Below are positions 51,779 through 62,218 of a DNA stretch of 64,000 bases, piece by piece. Source of the stretch: Lachnospiraceae bacterium (lineage in GTDB: Bacteria; Bacillota; Clostridia; Lachnospirales; Lachnospiraceae). The notes beneath the pieces were generated by a model. It was not told the origin of the DNA. It saw only the letters and a program-made list of their open reading frames with translations, and did not search any database. The stretch lies in assembly GCA_021203205.1 (NCBI GenBank), contig JAJQBQ010000011.1, forward strand, positions 31,230 through 95,229, read 5' to 3'. Both the position numbers and the translations under genes were made by a program. Position 1 is the first letter of the stretch; every line of letters begins with the position of its first letter.

Positions 51779-52363
51779 ACAATTGCTCCTCTCTTTGGCC
51801 GGCCTGCTGTTTTATTTTTTGATTCGCTTATTTGTGGAATTTCATATACCCGTATGGAAATACAGCGGGATTGCCGTAAAACAGAGCGCCGCAAGGCGCA
51901 GGGCAAATCTGACTGAGCCATTTCAGCCCTGTTTGGCGCCGCAAAGCAAGCCACAAAGCAAATCTGACCGACCTGGGAGCGATATTATCATGGGTTTTGT
52001 CTTATGTCAACATATCATTTATTAATATTCTCTTAATATTATGTGTCACGTGTGATGCAACATGGTCAAAACTGAATATGTGACATGGGCATGTAACATT
52101 TCGTGCTTTGTTATTGTTTGTATTTATTTAATACGCATATTTATGGTGTTTTCCTTGCTATGGCTCGTAGAAGCAAATCCATTGATGAAATTATACTTTT
52201 TCAATCTGGCAACTATGTCTCTTCGCATTCGCTCCTTTTGCGTCCTTGTCAAAATTGATTCCCACCAAAAGCAGGTCTCCATAATATTTCTTTAATTCAC
52301 CGTCGTAGCAAAAAGTTCAGGGGCTCATCTCCCCGCAGCTTCTTCCTGCTGAATCCGCCGCGC
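51779..52363. other. Gap between Rpn-like gene and EPS end, holding a gene remnant
   Basis: It contains a pseudogene fragment at 52191-52310 and a duplicated GCGCCGCAA(A/G)GC motif (about 51887 and 51937). A plus-strand 77-codon frame antisense to the remnant is not a gene. Confidence 0.5.
52191..52310 (-). pseudogene. C-terminal remnant of an AAA-ATPase-like/PD-(D/E)XK gene
   Basis: Read on the minus strand: CYDGELKKYYGDLLLVGINF, then DKDAKGANAKRHSCQIEKV and a stop. This is the well-conserved end of DUF1703/PF08011 proteins. Everything upstream is lost, so only about 39 codons remain. Confidence 0.75.
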
Positions 52364-53653
52364 TCACAGCACTCCATATTTCCCCAGCAGCGCCATTCTC
52401 TCCTCCGCGATCCCGTAGCTCTTATCTAATTCTTTCAGATTACTCGTAGAAGTCTCGCCCCGCAGATACCGGGCGACTCTCCGGAACCACTCACACACCA
52501 CCATCCAGGGCCTGTCCTTCAGATAGGGTCTCCACGCACACCATGTTCTCCAGGATGGGAAGAGCAGCCGCAGATAGGAACCCAGCCTGCTTTCCCTGTG
52601 CTTTCCCTTCTGCAGGGTGTCCGCCACAATTCTTCCCGCCGTTCGGTCGGCATCCGAAGTGTTTCCGAATGTCCCCATTTGGAACATGTCCTCCAGCAAA
52701 TCATCCGGGCAAACTGTTTTTCCGAAAAACATGGAATGATCTCCCTGCGGGAAAGGAAAACCGAGATATCGGTTTCCAATCTCCATCAAATCCGCAAGAA
52801 AGCCGTTTGCTCCGACATCCGTAAGCCCCCGGTCTATGTAATCCCAGTCAATCCTGTCCCCATACTTTTCGGCAAAAAGCAAAATATCGAGCATCATCCT
52901 CACGCCAAAACCGGAAAACAAAAAATGTTTAAATGCGTGAAACACCAGAAACAGGAAATGGTCTGTCGGCTGCATCGTCCGCACGAACACACCTTTGATC
53001 TGAACAGTCTCCTCACTCTGAAATACATTTTTAAACCAGTCATTCATCCTCTCCCGCCTGGAAGAAGATACGCCAAATGGATTCAGATGTAATTCTATGC
53101 TGAGATCTCTGCCATGAAACGTGACTTCCTGAATCACTGCCATGTCTTTATCCGGCTCTTCTTCTTTCTCATAACCGCAGGATTCCAGGACAGCCACTGC
53201 CCTCTCGTAATCCTTCTTTTCGATCAGAATATCTTCGTCCCCGGACGGGCGGTAATCCGCTCTTTCCCCGTACAGGTCACGGCAAATGATGCCCTTCATG
53301 GTAATGGGGGCCAGACCGGCTGCCAGAAACGACCTATACAGAGCCAGAAACGCGTCCGTTTTTTGCATCTGCTTGCTCATGGTCGCTATGGCAGACGTGA
53401 AATAATCCGCAAGCGAATCCTCAACCGAGGCAAACGAAGGGAATGCCGTTGCGGCATCATAAACCAGCGGAAGCATGCTCTGCTTTTTGGCCATGTTTAG
53501 CACGGCCATCCAGTCTGTCTCTTCGTCCGGTTCTTTTTCCATGTCTGCGCTGCCGGCCGGATGAAACGTGCTGCTCCCCGGATGTAACGCGCTGTTCCCC
53601 GGATGCAGCATGTTTTTTAACGCCGCAAGAAATGCTTTTTCTGTTTCTGTCAT
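52364..53653 (-). CDS. Nucleotidyltransferase-like protein (NTP_transf_5 family)
   Basis: About 429 residues. The core matches NTP_transf_5 (PF14907): PITMKGIICRDLYGERADYRPSGDEDILI (Gly-Asp-Glu-Asp for metal), DLSIELHLNPFG, HFLFLVFHAFKHFL and RMMLDILLFAEKYGDRIDWDYI. Its N-terminal part has three HPG/HPA repeats (LHPGNSALHPGSSTFHPAG). The start overlaps the VanZ-like stop (ATGA). Members occur in polysaccharide gene clusters, where they may modify sugars or lipids; the substrate is unknown. Confidence 0.85.
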   Translation of the reverse strand: MTETEKAFLAALKNMLHPGNSALHPGSSTFHPAGSADMEKEPDEETDWMAVLNMAKKQSMLPLVYDAATAFPSFASVEDSLADYFTSAIATMSKQMQKTDAFLALYRSFLAAGLAPITMKGIICRDLYGERADYRPSGDEDILIEKKDYERAVAVLESCGYEKEEEPDKDMAVIQEVTFHGRDLSIELHLNPFGVSSSRRERMNDWFKNVFQSEETVQIKGVFVRTMQPTDHFLFLVFHAFKHFLFSGFGVRMMLDILLFAEKYGDRIDWDYIDRGLTDVGANGFLADLMEIGNRYLGFPFPQGDHSMFFGKTVCPDDLLEDMFQMGTFGNTSDADRTAGRIVADTLQKGKHRESRLGSYLRLLFPSWRTWCAWRPYLKDRPWMVVCEWFRRVARYLRGETSTSNLKELDKSYGIAEERMALLGKYGVL

Positions 53654-54279
53654 TGGGCTGCATCCTCCGTTTTTGCATATGCATGCTTTACTTTCCACAT
53701 GATCCAATAAACAAATCCGCCAATGAATCCTCCAAGCACGTTATAAAACACATCCGAAAGCTGCCACGTTCCAAGCCGCAAAAACAGCTGCAGGAACTCG
53801 ATGTCAAAGCTGAACAGGAACGTGATTTTTACGGATTGCCACAGGACTGTGGTTAATTTCACACCTTTTTTAAACACTCTCCTCCTCGCCGTTTCGTTCG
53901 CGCTCAATGCCCACATAAGTAACACAGAAAACGGGATGAAAAGCATAAGGTTTTCGATTGGCTCTGTGGTCAGTTCTCCGTTGCTATCGTAAATCCACCA
54001 GCTGCCCATCACATCCGAGAGCGGATTCATCCAAAGGTCCCGGTTAAGCAGCGTCCGAAACAAGATCATTGTGGTGTAGAATGCAAGGATAAACATTCTC
54101 CGAAAATATGATGAGTCCTTAAATTTACTGATCCAGTTCCGTATCGACCGTTTCCATCCGTGCTCTTTTGCATACATCCAGGTAAACATAAAAAGAGTAG
54201 ATAATAATACGGAGAACCAGAACGGCTGGTAAAGAGCTGTGAGTACGTTTTTTAAAATTGTATTAAGTAAATCTATCAT
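53650..54279 (-). CDS. VanZ-like membrane protein
   Basis: About 209 residues with five hydrophobic segments. TTMILFRTLLNRDLWMNPLSD, ENLMLFIPFSVLL and FDIEFLQLFLRLGTWQLSDVFYNVLGGFIG are the VanZ family signature. VanZ proteins give low-level teicoplanin resistance in enterococci; most homologs have unknown function. Two starts are possible (TTG at 54285 or ATG at 54279); the ATG is used. Coupled to the nucleotidyltransferase downstream. Confidence 0.88.
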   Translation of the reverse strand: MIDLLNTILKNVLTALYQPFWFSVLLSTLFMFTWMYAKEHGWKRSIRNWISKFKDSSYFRRMFILAFYTTMILFRTLLNRDLWMNPLSDVMGSWWIYDSNGELTTEPIENLMLFIPFSVLLMWALSANETARRRVFKKGVKLTTVLWQSVKITFLFSFDIEFLQLFLRLGTWQLSDVFYNVLGGFIGGFVYWIMWKVKHAYAKTEDAAQ

Positions 54280-54553
54280 TTGCAATCACAGCTTTCCTTC
54301 CAAAGATAAAGTTTCATTCTTGTCCTGGTAAATCTGCTCTACTTCAATCTGAATCAACATCAATATTCCCATTTACAGTAGGCTGACAGAAGTTATTTTA
54401 TTTATAACAAAAACAAATACCATAAAATCCATCTGCCTGATACTGATGTGAAGCTACTGTTTTTTTGTGTCTGTACAGAAACCAGCATCCATGATTAGTA
54501 ATCTGGTTGGTTTCATATCTCTCTTAATGTTAGTATATATAATCTCTTTTCAA
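54280..54553. other. 274-bp gap between beta-propeller gene and vanZ
   Basis: AT-rich; no clear terminator or promoter identified. The last two genes may have their own promoter here. Confidence 0.4.
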
Positions 54554-57166
54554 TCATCGTTCAATAATAAGAAGCCCCTGCCAGCACAGCGGAATATAAA
54601 TATAATCATCCGTAATTTTTGCAATCAATGGATTGCCTGAAACGCTAAATGAAGAAATAATTGATGGGGAAGTAATGTCCGTTATATCAACAATATTAAC
54701 CTGCTTGCCTGTAGCATTTGTCACAACCATAACATTATCATAGCAAGATACCAAGCCTTTTAATGGATAATCATTTCCCAGAGAATATTTCTCAAATACT
54801 GACAAATCTGTATCATTTCGGATTTCGTCTATAGGCACAATAACATATCCGTTCTTATAAATTGCAATAAGGTTACCCTCATATTCACAGATTCCATTTC
54901 TTTCTCCATAAAGCGAATTATCTACAGTAACAACTTCCTGCATCATGTCCGTAATCGAATACAGCCTTAATTCTATCCCATTTGAAAAGCCAAAAAAACT
55001 GCTTTTCGAATCTGTATTGATAAGATTTTTTAAGTACATCGTTCCTGTCTTAACATATTCCACTTCTTCTATAAGACTTGGTGAAGAAATATCAAATAAT
55101 CTTATATATGTCCAGCCAGTCTGTGCAATCATATAATTTCCAATGATACGAATTTCCGTCACGCTCTCAGATGAAAGCTCACATTGCCACGATGAAATTA
55201 AAGATATTTTGGTTTCATCTATTTTATAAACTTCAATTCCGTAATTGCCTTCTGCAACATATGCATATCCATCTTTCAAAACGATGTCCTGCGCGGCTCC
55301 AGCGGTTTCTATTGATGAAATTAATTCACCGTTATTGTTAATAATTTCCACTCCACTGTCACCGCAAGCCAGGTAGATATAATCATCAGCAACATCAACC
55401 GCATTTACAGAGCATTCATTTATATATAAGACAGAAGACTTTAATGGCGTTTCATTTATGCTTTCAAAATAGGAGCCATCACTTTCAGGAAGCACCCCCC
55501 CTACTTCGATTTTTGAGGTCTCGGCAAAATCAAACTCGATTGAATACAAACCCGTACTCCAACCAGCAAGATACACTACGCCATCTCCAAACACAATAGA
55601 GGAAATTGGATCTTCGATGTATTCATCTACATCATATGGAAAAATAGAGGTCTCGTTTTCGGTATAATAATACAAATTTGAGTCTGACTCTATCGGAGTG
55701 GAAATCATTCCAATCCTCACAGGATCTTTTAAGTCAGAAACATCATATATATAAACGCCGCCGTACGTGCTTGCAAGAAAAGCATAATCACCGCAGATAT
55801 GCACATTCCAATGATCTGCCGAAAGATATAACAAACGACCATCAATCTTAACTGTCGACAACCATTCAACATTTTCAGGATCAGAAACATCGTAAATTTC
55901 CATCCCATGACCGGCACCATATCCGCTACTAAGCACATCCGAGCTGTCATTTGCTGAATTCTGTCCCGTTGCAACAAATAGCATCCCATTCTCTATTGCC
56001 AGACCGGCCGGTTTTCCGTCAACATCTATCGTATACTTTTCCTTTGGTTGATTGGGATTATTGATATCATATATCATCACCTGCATAGAACTCCAATTAC
56101 TGATATAAAGATATCCGTTAGAATACAGGCAATCATAACATTCCGCGCCGGTACTAATAATTGAAGCGCACTGCGGTTTTGTCACATCCGATACATCAAC
56201 CACTTCAACTCCAAAATATCGGCTGCAGATAAATACATAGTTTTCACAGGCAGAAACACCTGTTGCCAAATCCAAACTATCATATGTAGAAACAATAAAG
56301 GGGTCTTCAGGATTGCTAACATCAACAAAGTAAACATCGTTTTCCCTTGCAGTAATGACTATTGTAGAATCATCTATAAAATCCATCTGTCTGGTCGTTC
56401 CCAACCCAGTCAGAGCACCTGCTTCCGTAATATTATCGTTGTCTATTTCATAAATGACTAACCGATCATTGCTTAAATAATATAAATAATCGCCATTAAG
56501 AATAATATCCCTTCCGGATAAACTATTCAGAGAAACAGCATCGTCTTCCGCGTAACGCTCAAAATCAGACAGACAGTACTGTCCATAGTAAATCCCGGAG
56601 TCAATACCATCTGTTTCTATGATCTGCATGTTTCCGATATAAATATTTTGAAAATCAGAAATGAGTGTAATACTAAAATTTTCGAAATCGCTAATAGGCA
56701 AATAAAATGCTGAAGGCTCACTTGTCAGATAATAATATGATGTATCGTCATTCATATGTACAGCAATTTTCACGCACGAACTCTCAGAGTATGCTTCAAA
56801 AACAAGCATATACAACTTGCTCTCATCCGTTGCCGGCATAATATCAGAAATATTAAATTTTACTGAAGCATTCGTATAATATCCCGAAACATACGTTGCG
56901 CACTGTGAAAGATCCGTATGGCCAAGAATTCTTTTTGACTGAAAACCCTCTGCCAGATTTACTGACTCATCCTCAAATAAAGTCAGCATAGTCGCTTCCT
57001 CAGCAGCGTCCTGTATAGCGTCTTGTTCTTCCTGCAGTTGCTGTAATCTTGCCTCTTCCTTCATTCCCTGCTCTTTCCCGTAATAAATTATGCAGCCAAG
57101 CAGAGCAACAAGCAGTACGCAGAGCAGGACTATTGTAATATTCAGAATTTTATGGGTTCTGTTCAT
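54554..57166 (-). CDS. Membrane-anchored LVIVD-type beta-propeller protein
   Basis: 870 residues. An N-terminal membrane anchor (ILNITIVLLCVLLVALLGCI) and a short coiled coil are followed by a beta-sandwich-like part (~60-200), then about ten repeats of an LVIVD pattern: NDVYFVDVSNPEDP, FGVEVVDVSDVTKP, MQVMIYDINNPNQP, HGMEIYDVSDPENV, GGVYIYDVSDLKDP, VNIVDITDITSP. Such repeats build a propeller on the outer face of the membrane. The family is of unknown function. Its place at the end of an EPS operon suggests a role in polymer export, attachment or sensing (inference). Confidence 0.82.
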   Translation of the reverse strand: MNRTHKILNITIVLLCVLLVALLGCIIYYGKEQGMKEEARLQQLQEEQDAIQDAAEEATMLTLFEDESVNLAEGFQSKRILGHTDLSQCATYVSGYYTNASVKFNISDIMPATDESKLYMLVFEAYSESSCVKIAVHMNDDTSYYYLTSEPSAFYLPISDFENFSITLISDFQNIYIGNMQIIETDGIDSGIYYGQYCLSDFERYAEDDAVSLNSLSGRDIILNGDYLYYLSNDRLVIYEIDNDNITEAGALTGLGTTRQMDFIDDSTIVITARENDVYFVDVSNPEDPFIVSTYDSLDLATGVSACENYVFICSRYFGVEVVDVSDVTKPQCASIISTGAECYDCLYSNGYLYISNWSSMQVMIYDINNPNQPKEKYTIDVDGKPAGLAIENGMLFVATGQNSANDSSDVLSSGYGAGHGMEIYDVSDPENVEWLSTVKIDGRLLYLSADHWNVHICGDYAFLASTYGGVYIYDVSDLKDPVRIGMISTPIESDSNLYYYTENETSIFPYDVDEYIEDPISSIVFGDGVVYLAGWSTGLYSIEFDFAETSKIEVGGVLPESDGSYFESINETPLKSSVLYINECSVNAVDVADDYIYLACGDSGVEIINNNGELISSIETAGAAQDIVLKDGYAYVAEGNYGIEVYKIDETKISLISSWQCELSSESVTEIRIIGNYMIAQTGWTYIRLFDISSPSLIEEVEYVKTGTMYLKNLINTDSKSSFFGFSNGIELRLYSITDMMQEVVTVDNSLYGERNGICEYEGNLIAIYKNGYVIVPIDEIRNDTDLSVFEKYSLGNDYPLKGLVSCYDNVMVVTNATGKQVNIVDITDITSPSIISSFSVSGNPLIAKITDDYIYIPLCWQGLLIIER

Positions 57167-57205
57167 AGCTTGCCTCGGATATTGAAATCCCCGTTTCCTC
57201 CCTCC

Positions 57206-58660
57206 CTATTTTTTATGGAATCTGTCCTTCATATTTTCTAATACATTTACGATTGACATTCTCGTAAATTCGTCTCTTATGATCAAAAGAACACTTATAT
57301 ACACTACCACTCCGAGCCCCACTTCTATCATAGAACTGATGATCGAAATCGGCAGGTGCATCTGAACAAAATATACAACTATAAACATAAACAATGAACT
57401 CACCATTTTTTTCCAACCTGTTCGAAGCGCATCTAAAACAGTATATTCTCTGCGAACATGCCAGAAATAAATTATCATAATAATCAGCTGCGAGAGCACA
57501 GATGCAACCGCTGCCCCGGCTGAATAATATTTAGGAATCAACACCGCATTCATTCCCACATTCGCAACTGCTGCCACACATTGCGCTATATTGCTTTTTC
57601 CCTGCCTTCCACTGGGGGTAAGTAAATGTGTACCAAGGAGATGAACATATCCCATAAAAACAATGATCGGGCTGAAAATAATCAATAAGATTACGACCTG
57701 ATCATACCCATCTCCAAAGAACCACGGAACAAGTCCTCGCGCCGTAGCTGCCAGTCCGGCAGCCATTGGGAAAATTAACAAAGCAATAAAATTCCCCGAT
57801 TTCTCCATTCTGCTTTTAATCTCTGCATAGTCTTTTTTTGCAAACAAATAGGACATTCTGGAGCGCATTACTACAGTGTATGAGGTAAAAACAGTGACTA
57901 CCATATTAATTATCTTATACGCCTGCTCATAATATCCATTTTCATAATCTGACCCCACAAGGAGACCCAACATTGCTTTGTCTAATACTGCGTATATCTG
58001 ATAAGCGATTGAAGGAATAAAATATACAAGTGCTCCTTTAAAGTGTTTTACTATCCTATTCCACCTTAAACCAGTCCATATTACCCTTCCTTTCAAATAA
58101 GGCCAATAGGTCATATTTCCAATCAATTGGGACAGGCCTATAATAAGCAGATAAATCCATAAATGTTCATCTGTCTTTACGAGTAAAAGTAATAAAACTA
58201 CGCCGGCAAGTCTAACCAGGGCATTTCGTACAGCGATAAGCTTAAACTGCTCCATTCCCTGGAAAAACCATGAAACATCAAAGAGTGCAGCAATAAAGAA
58301 CGGAATTTCAATCAAAAACCATTTTAAATATCCACTTGAATACATAAACGGAACAAATGCCAGAATTGCAATAAGCGTAGCTGCAATCCTTACGATATAT
58401 ACTTCCCAAAAGACGGTGGATCTTTGTTCCATGTCATTGCGAACAGCGGATATTTCCTTCTGTCCATATGTTGATGTGCCCAAAGCACCCAACATAATAA
58501 CTGTAGAAACATAGGAATATGTATAGCTATATATTCCTATGTTTGCCGCTCCTAATACACGGGATGTGTAAGGCGCAGTAATCAGAGGAACAATTATGTT
58601 TATGATTGAATATATTAAATTGTATGAAAAATTTGCTTTAATGCTGGTCTGTTTTTCCAC
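57206..58660 (-). CDS. wzx: Polysaccharide flippase (Wzx/MOP superfamily)
   Basis: A polytopic protein of about 484 residues that should flip lipid-linked repeat units. KANFSYNLIYSIINIIVPLITAPYTSRVLGAANIGIYSY and LGTSTYGQKEIS are typical of the oligosaccharide flippase family. GGAGG lies six bases before a GTG (58660), the preferred start; an ATG two codons earlier touches the site. AT-rich codons compared with the core genes. Confidence 0.93.
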   Translation of the reverse strand: MEKQTSIKANFSYNLIYSIINIIVPLITAPYTSRVLGAANIGIYSYTYSYVSTVIMLGALGTSTYGQKEISAVRNDMEQRSTVFWEVYIVRIAATLIAILAFVPFMYSSGYLKWFLIEIPFFIAALFDVSWFFQGMEQFKLIAVRNALVRLAGVVLLLLLVKTDEHLWIYLLIIGLSQLIGNMTYWPYLKGRVIWTGLRWNRIVKHFKGALVYFIPSIAYQIYAVLDKAMLGLLVGSDYENGYYEQAYKIINMVVTVFTSYTVVMRSRMSYLFAKKDYAEIKSRMEKSGNFIALLIFPMAAGLAATARGLVPWFFGDGYDQVVILLIIFSPIIVFMGYVHLLGTHLLTPSGRQGKSNIAQCVAAVANVGMNAVLIPKYYSAGAAVASVLSQLIIMIIYFWHVRREYTVLDALRTGWKKMVSSLFMFIVVYFVQMHLPISIISSMIEVGLGVVVYISVLLIIRDEFTRMSIVNVLENMKDRFHKK

Positions 58661-58691
58661 GTTCATCCTCCGCTGAAAACATAAATAATAT

Positions 58692-59765
58692 TCATTCTGA
58701 TAAGTAATGTCTAAGCAGTTGCAGGGATCTGTCTCTGAATTTCGCAATGCTCATATTTATCAAATTGTAGTCGAGCAGAACCGTATCACCATGATAAGTT
58801 TCACAGCATTGTATATCAAGATACTCCGAGATGGATCTCATACGTTCTTTCCATCCTCGATTGTAATAATAAAATTCCTTTTCAAAGTATAAAGAAAAAA
58901 GCATTCCATGATACGAAGCTGTAAAAACGGCATCTGCATAAAGCACCAGGGAAAGAAATTCTGCTATAGATTTCGGACGAACTGGTTCCATATTTTCGGG
59001 AACCCAGTCATAGGAAATAAGATATACCTTTCGCCCATGTTCTGCCCCATATGCAACGGCATCCCTGTATATACTCAGGTCATCATTAGACATATAGCAC
59101 AAAACATAGTTATCAGATACCAGTCGTATTCCTGCCATTTTTCGCCACTCACATTGCTGAATGAGCATTGTCGGATCACACACAAAATCGGCATGCATTG
59201 GCAAAAACTCATTCAACATATTTTGAATTGCTCTTTCTCTAACGCCGATCGCTGAAAACCTGTTTAGCAGTCTTTCGACAGTTTCAACATCTCCGGGCTC
59301 CCATACTCCTCCAACGGAAGAAGCAAATGCAACTTTTTTTACCTGTTCATCCGCGAAATCTAACATATAAGTAGTATCATTTCCATTAATAGAAAAATCC
59401 CACACCAGATCGCTTCCCACGATGATGCAAACATATTTATCAGCAATGGTATGAATTGTCTCACTGTCGTATTTTTCGTCTGAAACAGTCAACATATCAT
59501 GAAGGAATTTGTTCATTTCCCTGCTTTTCGCGCGTTTGAACTTATCATAAATGATGTGATTTTTTAAATCTCTTATTGACTTGCTTTTAAGCAGGCCTCC
59601 GGAAAATTCCCTTTCTTCAACCTCTTTATTTCTATAGTCTATAATCTCATATTTAAACCCCAAATCAGTAATAGCTTTGGCCAGTGCATATGTTTGCAGC
59701 ATAGAGCCGAAATTTGACGTATGATGATACGTCAGTAAACCTATCACATTTGAACCAATACTCAT
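58692..59765 (-). CDS. Polysaccharide pyruvyl transferase family protein
   Basis: 357 residues: IGLLTYHHTSNFGSMLQTYAL, VGSDLVWDFSINGND, SVGGVWE, CDPTMLI, and ASYHGMLFSLYFEKEF near the end match the PS_pyruv_trans family, which adds pyruvyl ketals to exopolysaccharide sugars. The ATG is preferred to a TTG three codons before it because of spacing to AGGAAGGA. Confidence 0.9.
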   Translation of the reverse strand: MSIGSNVIGLLTYHHTSNFGSMLQTYALAKAITDLGFKYEIIDYRNKEVEEREFSGGLLKSKSIRDLKNHIIYDKFKRAKSREMNKFLHDMLTVSDEKYDSETIHTIADKYVCIIVGSDLVWDFSINGNDTTYMLDFADEQVKKVAFASSVGGVWEPGDVETVERLLNRFSAIGVRERAIQNMLNEFLPMHADFVCDPTMLIQQCEWRKMAGIRLVSDNYVLCYMSNDDLSIYRDAVAYGAEHGRKVYLISYDWVPENMEPVRPKSIAEFLSLVLYADAVFTASYHGMLFSLYFEKEFYYYNRGWKERMRSISEYLDIQCCETYHGDTVLLDYNLINMSIAKFRDRSLQLLRHYLSE

Positions 59766-59789
59766 AGCAAACAAATCCTTCCTCGATTT

Positions 59790-61004
59790 TTAATTTATAT
59801 AATCAGCCTCTTCATCTATATAAGGTCGCTCTGTATGCGCTATAATAGCACTGGCACAGAATCCAACTAAAACAACCGGGAAAAACAAAGTATAACCTTT
59901 TAGTTGCTCGGAAACCCAAAGAATACCAAAGCATATCATTGAAATGTGCACAATCCTGCCAATAGTTGAACTTACATCGGATTTTTTCATGGAAAAATAA
60001 CATAGAATAAATATCAATACGGTGCCAATTATACCGCCAACAAACAAAAAATATAATAATCCATTATGGGTCGCCTGATTGTAACTTGATGTACCCGTAT
60101 CAAAAGAGAAATATGTATTCGAATTTACACCATACCCGATCCACGGACGATCATATATATATCGCAATACCACCTGCCAGATCGGGGTTCTGGAGTTCAA
60201 ATCTGTACTTTCATGAAGAATATTCGTAATGAAATTAGCAAAATATATCTGAACATTAAAAAACACGACTGCAATATTAAATATCAGTAACACCCAAAAG
60301 CCCAATTTCAAGACAACATCTACAATCTTAATTTCTATTTTCTGTATAACGATCAGCACGGTAAATGCAATAATACACAAAATTGAAGTTGTAACCGGCT
60401 GTCGGATATTCCACAGGATAATGCTAAAAAGGAGGATTCCATACAGTATAGTTGCCTTTCTTTTCCCCCCTTTCGGCAATAATGTATGGTACGCCCATAT
60501 AAAACAACAGGCAGCAATCTGATATTCCGTCATACTGGTTTTTGTTCCTAGCACAAAACAGTACTGTCCATTTGCATTTTGATACATTCCACCGTCTTGC
60601 CAAAGAAGGGTATTAAAAAGCAAGAGTAATGTCAATACAAATGAGAAAAAACCGGTATACTTAACAGGATTAGTTTCTAAGCAATAGATACTCACTACAT
60701 AAATTGAGAATAGATTTAGATAACTTCCCCACTCAGGAACCGTATCGCCATTTACATAGGTTACTACTATAATCCATAGTAAATAGCTAAACATCAGATA
60801 AAAGTTTTTATTTTTAAATAGTTGTAACCTCAGAAACATTAGAGCACATATCAAAAAAATCAGCTTCTGTGCCAAATAGATGCCAGATACCAATCCCGGA
60901 GCATAATAAGATAGACATGTCGGGAAATAAATCAACAAAACTGCCAATGGCATCACTATATCGTTCATCAAATCAGCATGTTCTAAATCTATATCTATAT
61001 ACAT
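59790..61004 (-). CDS. wzy: O-antigen ligase/polymerase-like membrane protein (Wzy)
   Basis: 404 residues with about 11 hydrophobic segments. STDLNSRTPIWQVVL, PWIGYGVNSNTYF and THNGLLYFLFVGG correspond to the Wzy_C region (RTxIW, GxGxxS, HN). Predicted polymerase of the repeat unit. AGGAG lies seven bases before the ATG. Confidence 0.88.
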   Translation of the reverse strand: MYIDIDLEHADLMNDIVMPLAVLLIYFPTCLSYYAPGLVSGIYLAQKLIFLICALMFLRLQLFKNKNFYLMFSYLLWIIVVTYVNGDTVPEWGSYLNLFSIYVVSIYCLETNPVKYTGFFSFVLTLLLLFNTLLWQDGGMYQNANGQYCFVLGTKTSMTEYQIAACCFIWAYHTLLPKGGKRKATILYGILLFSIILWNIRQPVTTSILCIIAFTVLIVIQKIEIKIVDVVLKLGFWVLLIFNIAVVFFNVQIYFANFITNILHESTDLNSRTPIWQVVLRYIYDRPWIGYGVNSNTYFSFDTGTSSYNQATHNGLLYFLFVGGIIGTVLIFILCYFSMKKSDVSSTIGRIVHISMICFGILWVSEQLKGYTLFFPVVLVGFCASAIIAHTERPYIDEEADYIN

Positions 61005-61014
61005 TGCAAATCTC

Positions 61015-62196
61015 CTATTTATTAATTCTAAATAAATCTAAATATGGTTCGACATTCACAGATGAAGGCTCATTTTTTAGCGCTTCACAATATCTGTTTT
61101 GAAGTTTCTTATCCGACAATAACCTCATTATAGCCTCAGCCAAATTAGTCTCATTAAATTTCACAATAGAGCCAGTCACACCGTCGGTAATTGAATCGTA
61201 CACTGTTGTATAATTTGTAGTAATAATCGGTTTCAGTAAAATCTTCGCTTCATCCAGAACTATTGACTTTCCCTCATACCTTGATGGCTGAACAAAGATA
61301 GTACTGTATCTAATATACGGATATGGATTTTTGCGATTTCCCAGAAGGCGAACATGGTTTTCTAACCCACCCATAGATATTTGTCCAGAAAGCGTATCAT
61401 GCAATTCTCCTTCTCCGATAATAAACCAGCAAAAATCAATTTTCTTATCCTTCAATATAGTAGCTGCTTTAATAGCCATATCAAAACCCTTTTGAAAACT
61501 TAAGCGGCCAATAGAAACAATAATATTATGCCTGTTCTCATATTCATCTGGCATTCCGACATCAGACTGCTTCCATATGAGATCCTTTGATGATAAATTT
61601 GGAAGCATCTTGATTTTCTCAGCCATTTCAGGGAATGTTCTCTTCAAGCTGTCGACGCAAGATTCTGAAATGGTTATGATCTTTTCTGCCTTCAAAAAAT
61701 ATGCCATATCATACTGTGGATTATATGATAATTTTTCGTATTCATTATGTACCCATAATATCTTTCTTTTCGTTTTTACTTTGTCAATAACATAATAGTT
61801 TGCAAATCCATCTACATATGATACAGCTAAGTCATATGATCTGTCCATCTCTGGAATCAATAATCTCCAGGAGCGCCAGATTTTTTGCACATTATCATCG
61901 TTATTTTTAATATCCAGCTTTAGTAAGCTTTTTGAAATGATGCCCTTTACTTTTGTGACTATCCTCAGATCAGATTTGATAATGCTGCTAATTTGCATAA
62001 ACATTGCCCGTATCTCTTCTGGACAGTTTAATATTCTTATTCTTTCTGGTATCTCGTCAAAGAATTTATTTGTCTGATCCAATACAAGCAAATCTACACT
62101 ATCCTTTTCCTGGAATTCTATGCTATTCAACAATGAAACAAGGCTTTTTTGGGCGCCGCCGCATCCCAAATCATTAATCACAAAGAGAACTTTCAT
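61015..62196 (-). CDS. GT4-family glycosyltransferase
   Basis: 393 residues, GT-B fold. N-terminal FVINDLGCGGAQKSLVSLL; C-terminal donor site NIIVSIGRLSFQKGFDMAI, GEGELHDTL, FVQPSRYEGKSIVLDEAKI with the conserved Glu. Starts 22 bases after the next GT4. One of three tandem paralogs. Confidence 0.93.
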   Translation of the reverse strand: MKVLFVINDLGCGGAQKSLVSLLNSIEFQEKDSVDLLVLDQTNKFFDEIPERIRILNCPEEIRAMFMQISSIIKSDLRIVTKVKGIISKSLLKLDIKNNDDNVQKIWRSWRLLIPEMDRSYDLAVSYVDGFANYYVIDKVKTKRKILWVHNEYEKLSYNPQYDMAYFLKAEKIITISESCVDSLKRTFPEMAEKIKMLPNLSSKDLIWKQSDVGMPDEYENRHNIIVSIGRLSFQKGFDMAIKAATILKDKKIDFCWFIIGEGELHDTLSGQISMGGLENHVRLLGNRKNPYPYIRYSTIFVQPSRYEGKSIVLDEAKILLKPIITTNYTTVYDSITDGVTGSIVKFNETNLAEAIMRLLSDKKLQNRYCEALKNEPSSVNVEPYLDLFRINK

Positions 62197-62218
62197 TATA
62201 ACTCCCACTCTCAAAAAA

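Noticed and set aside
52062-52295. 77-codon plus-strand frame
   Set aside because: Antisense to a clearly recognisable relic of a minus-strand gene.
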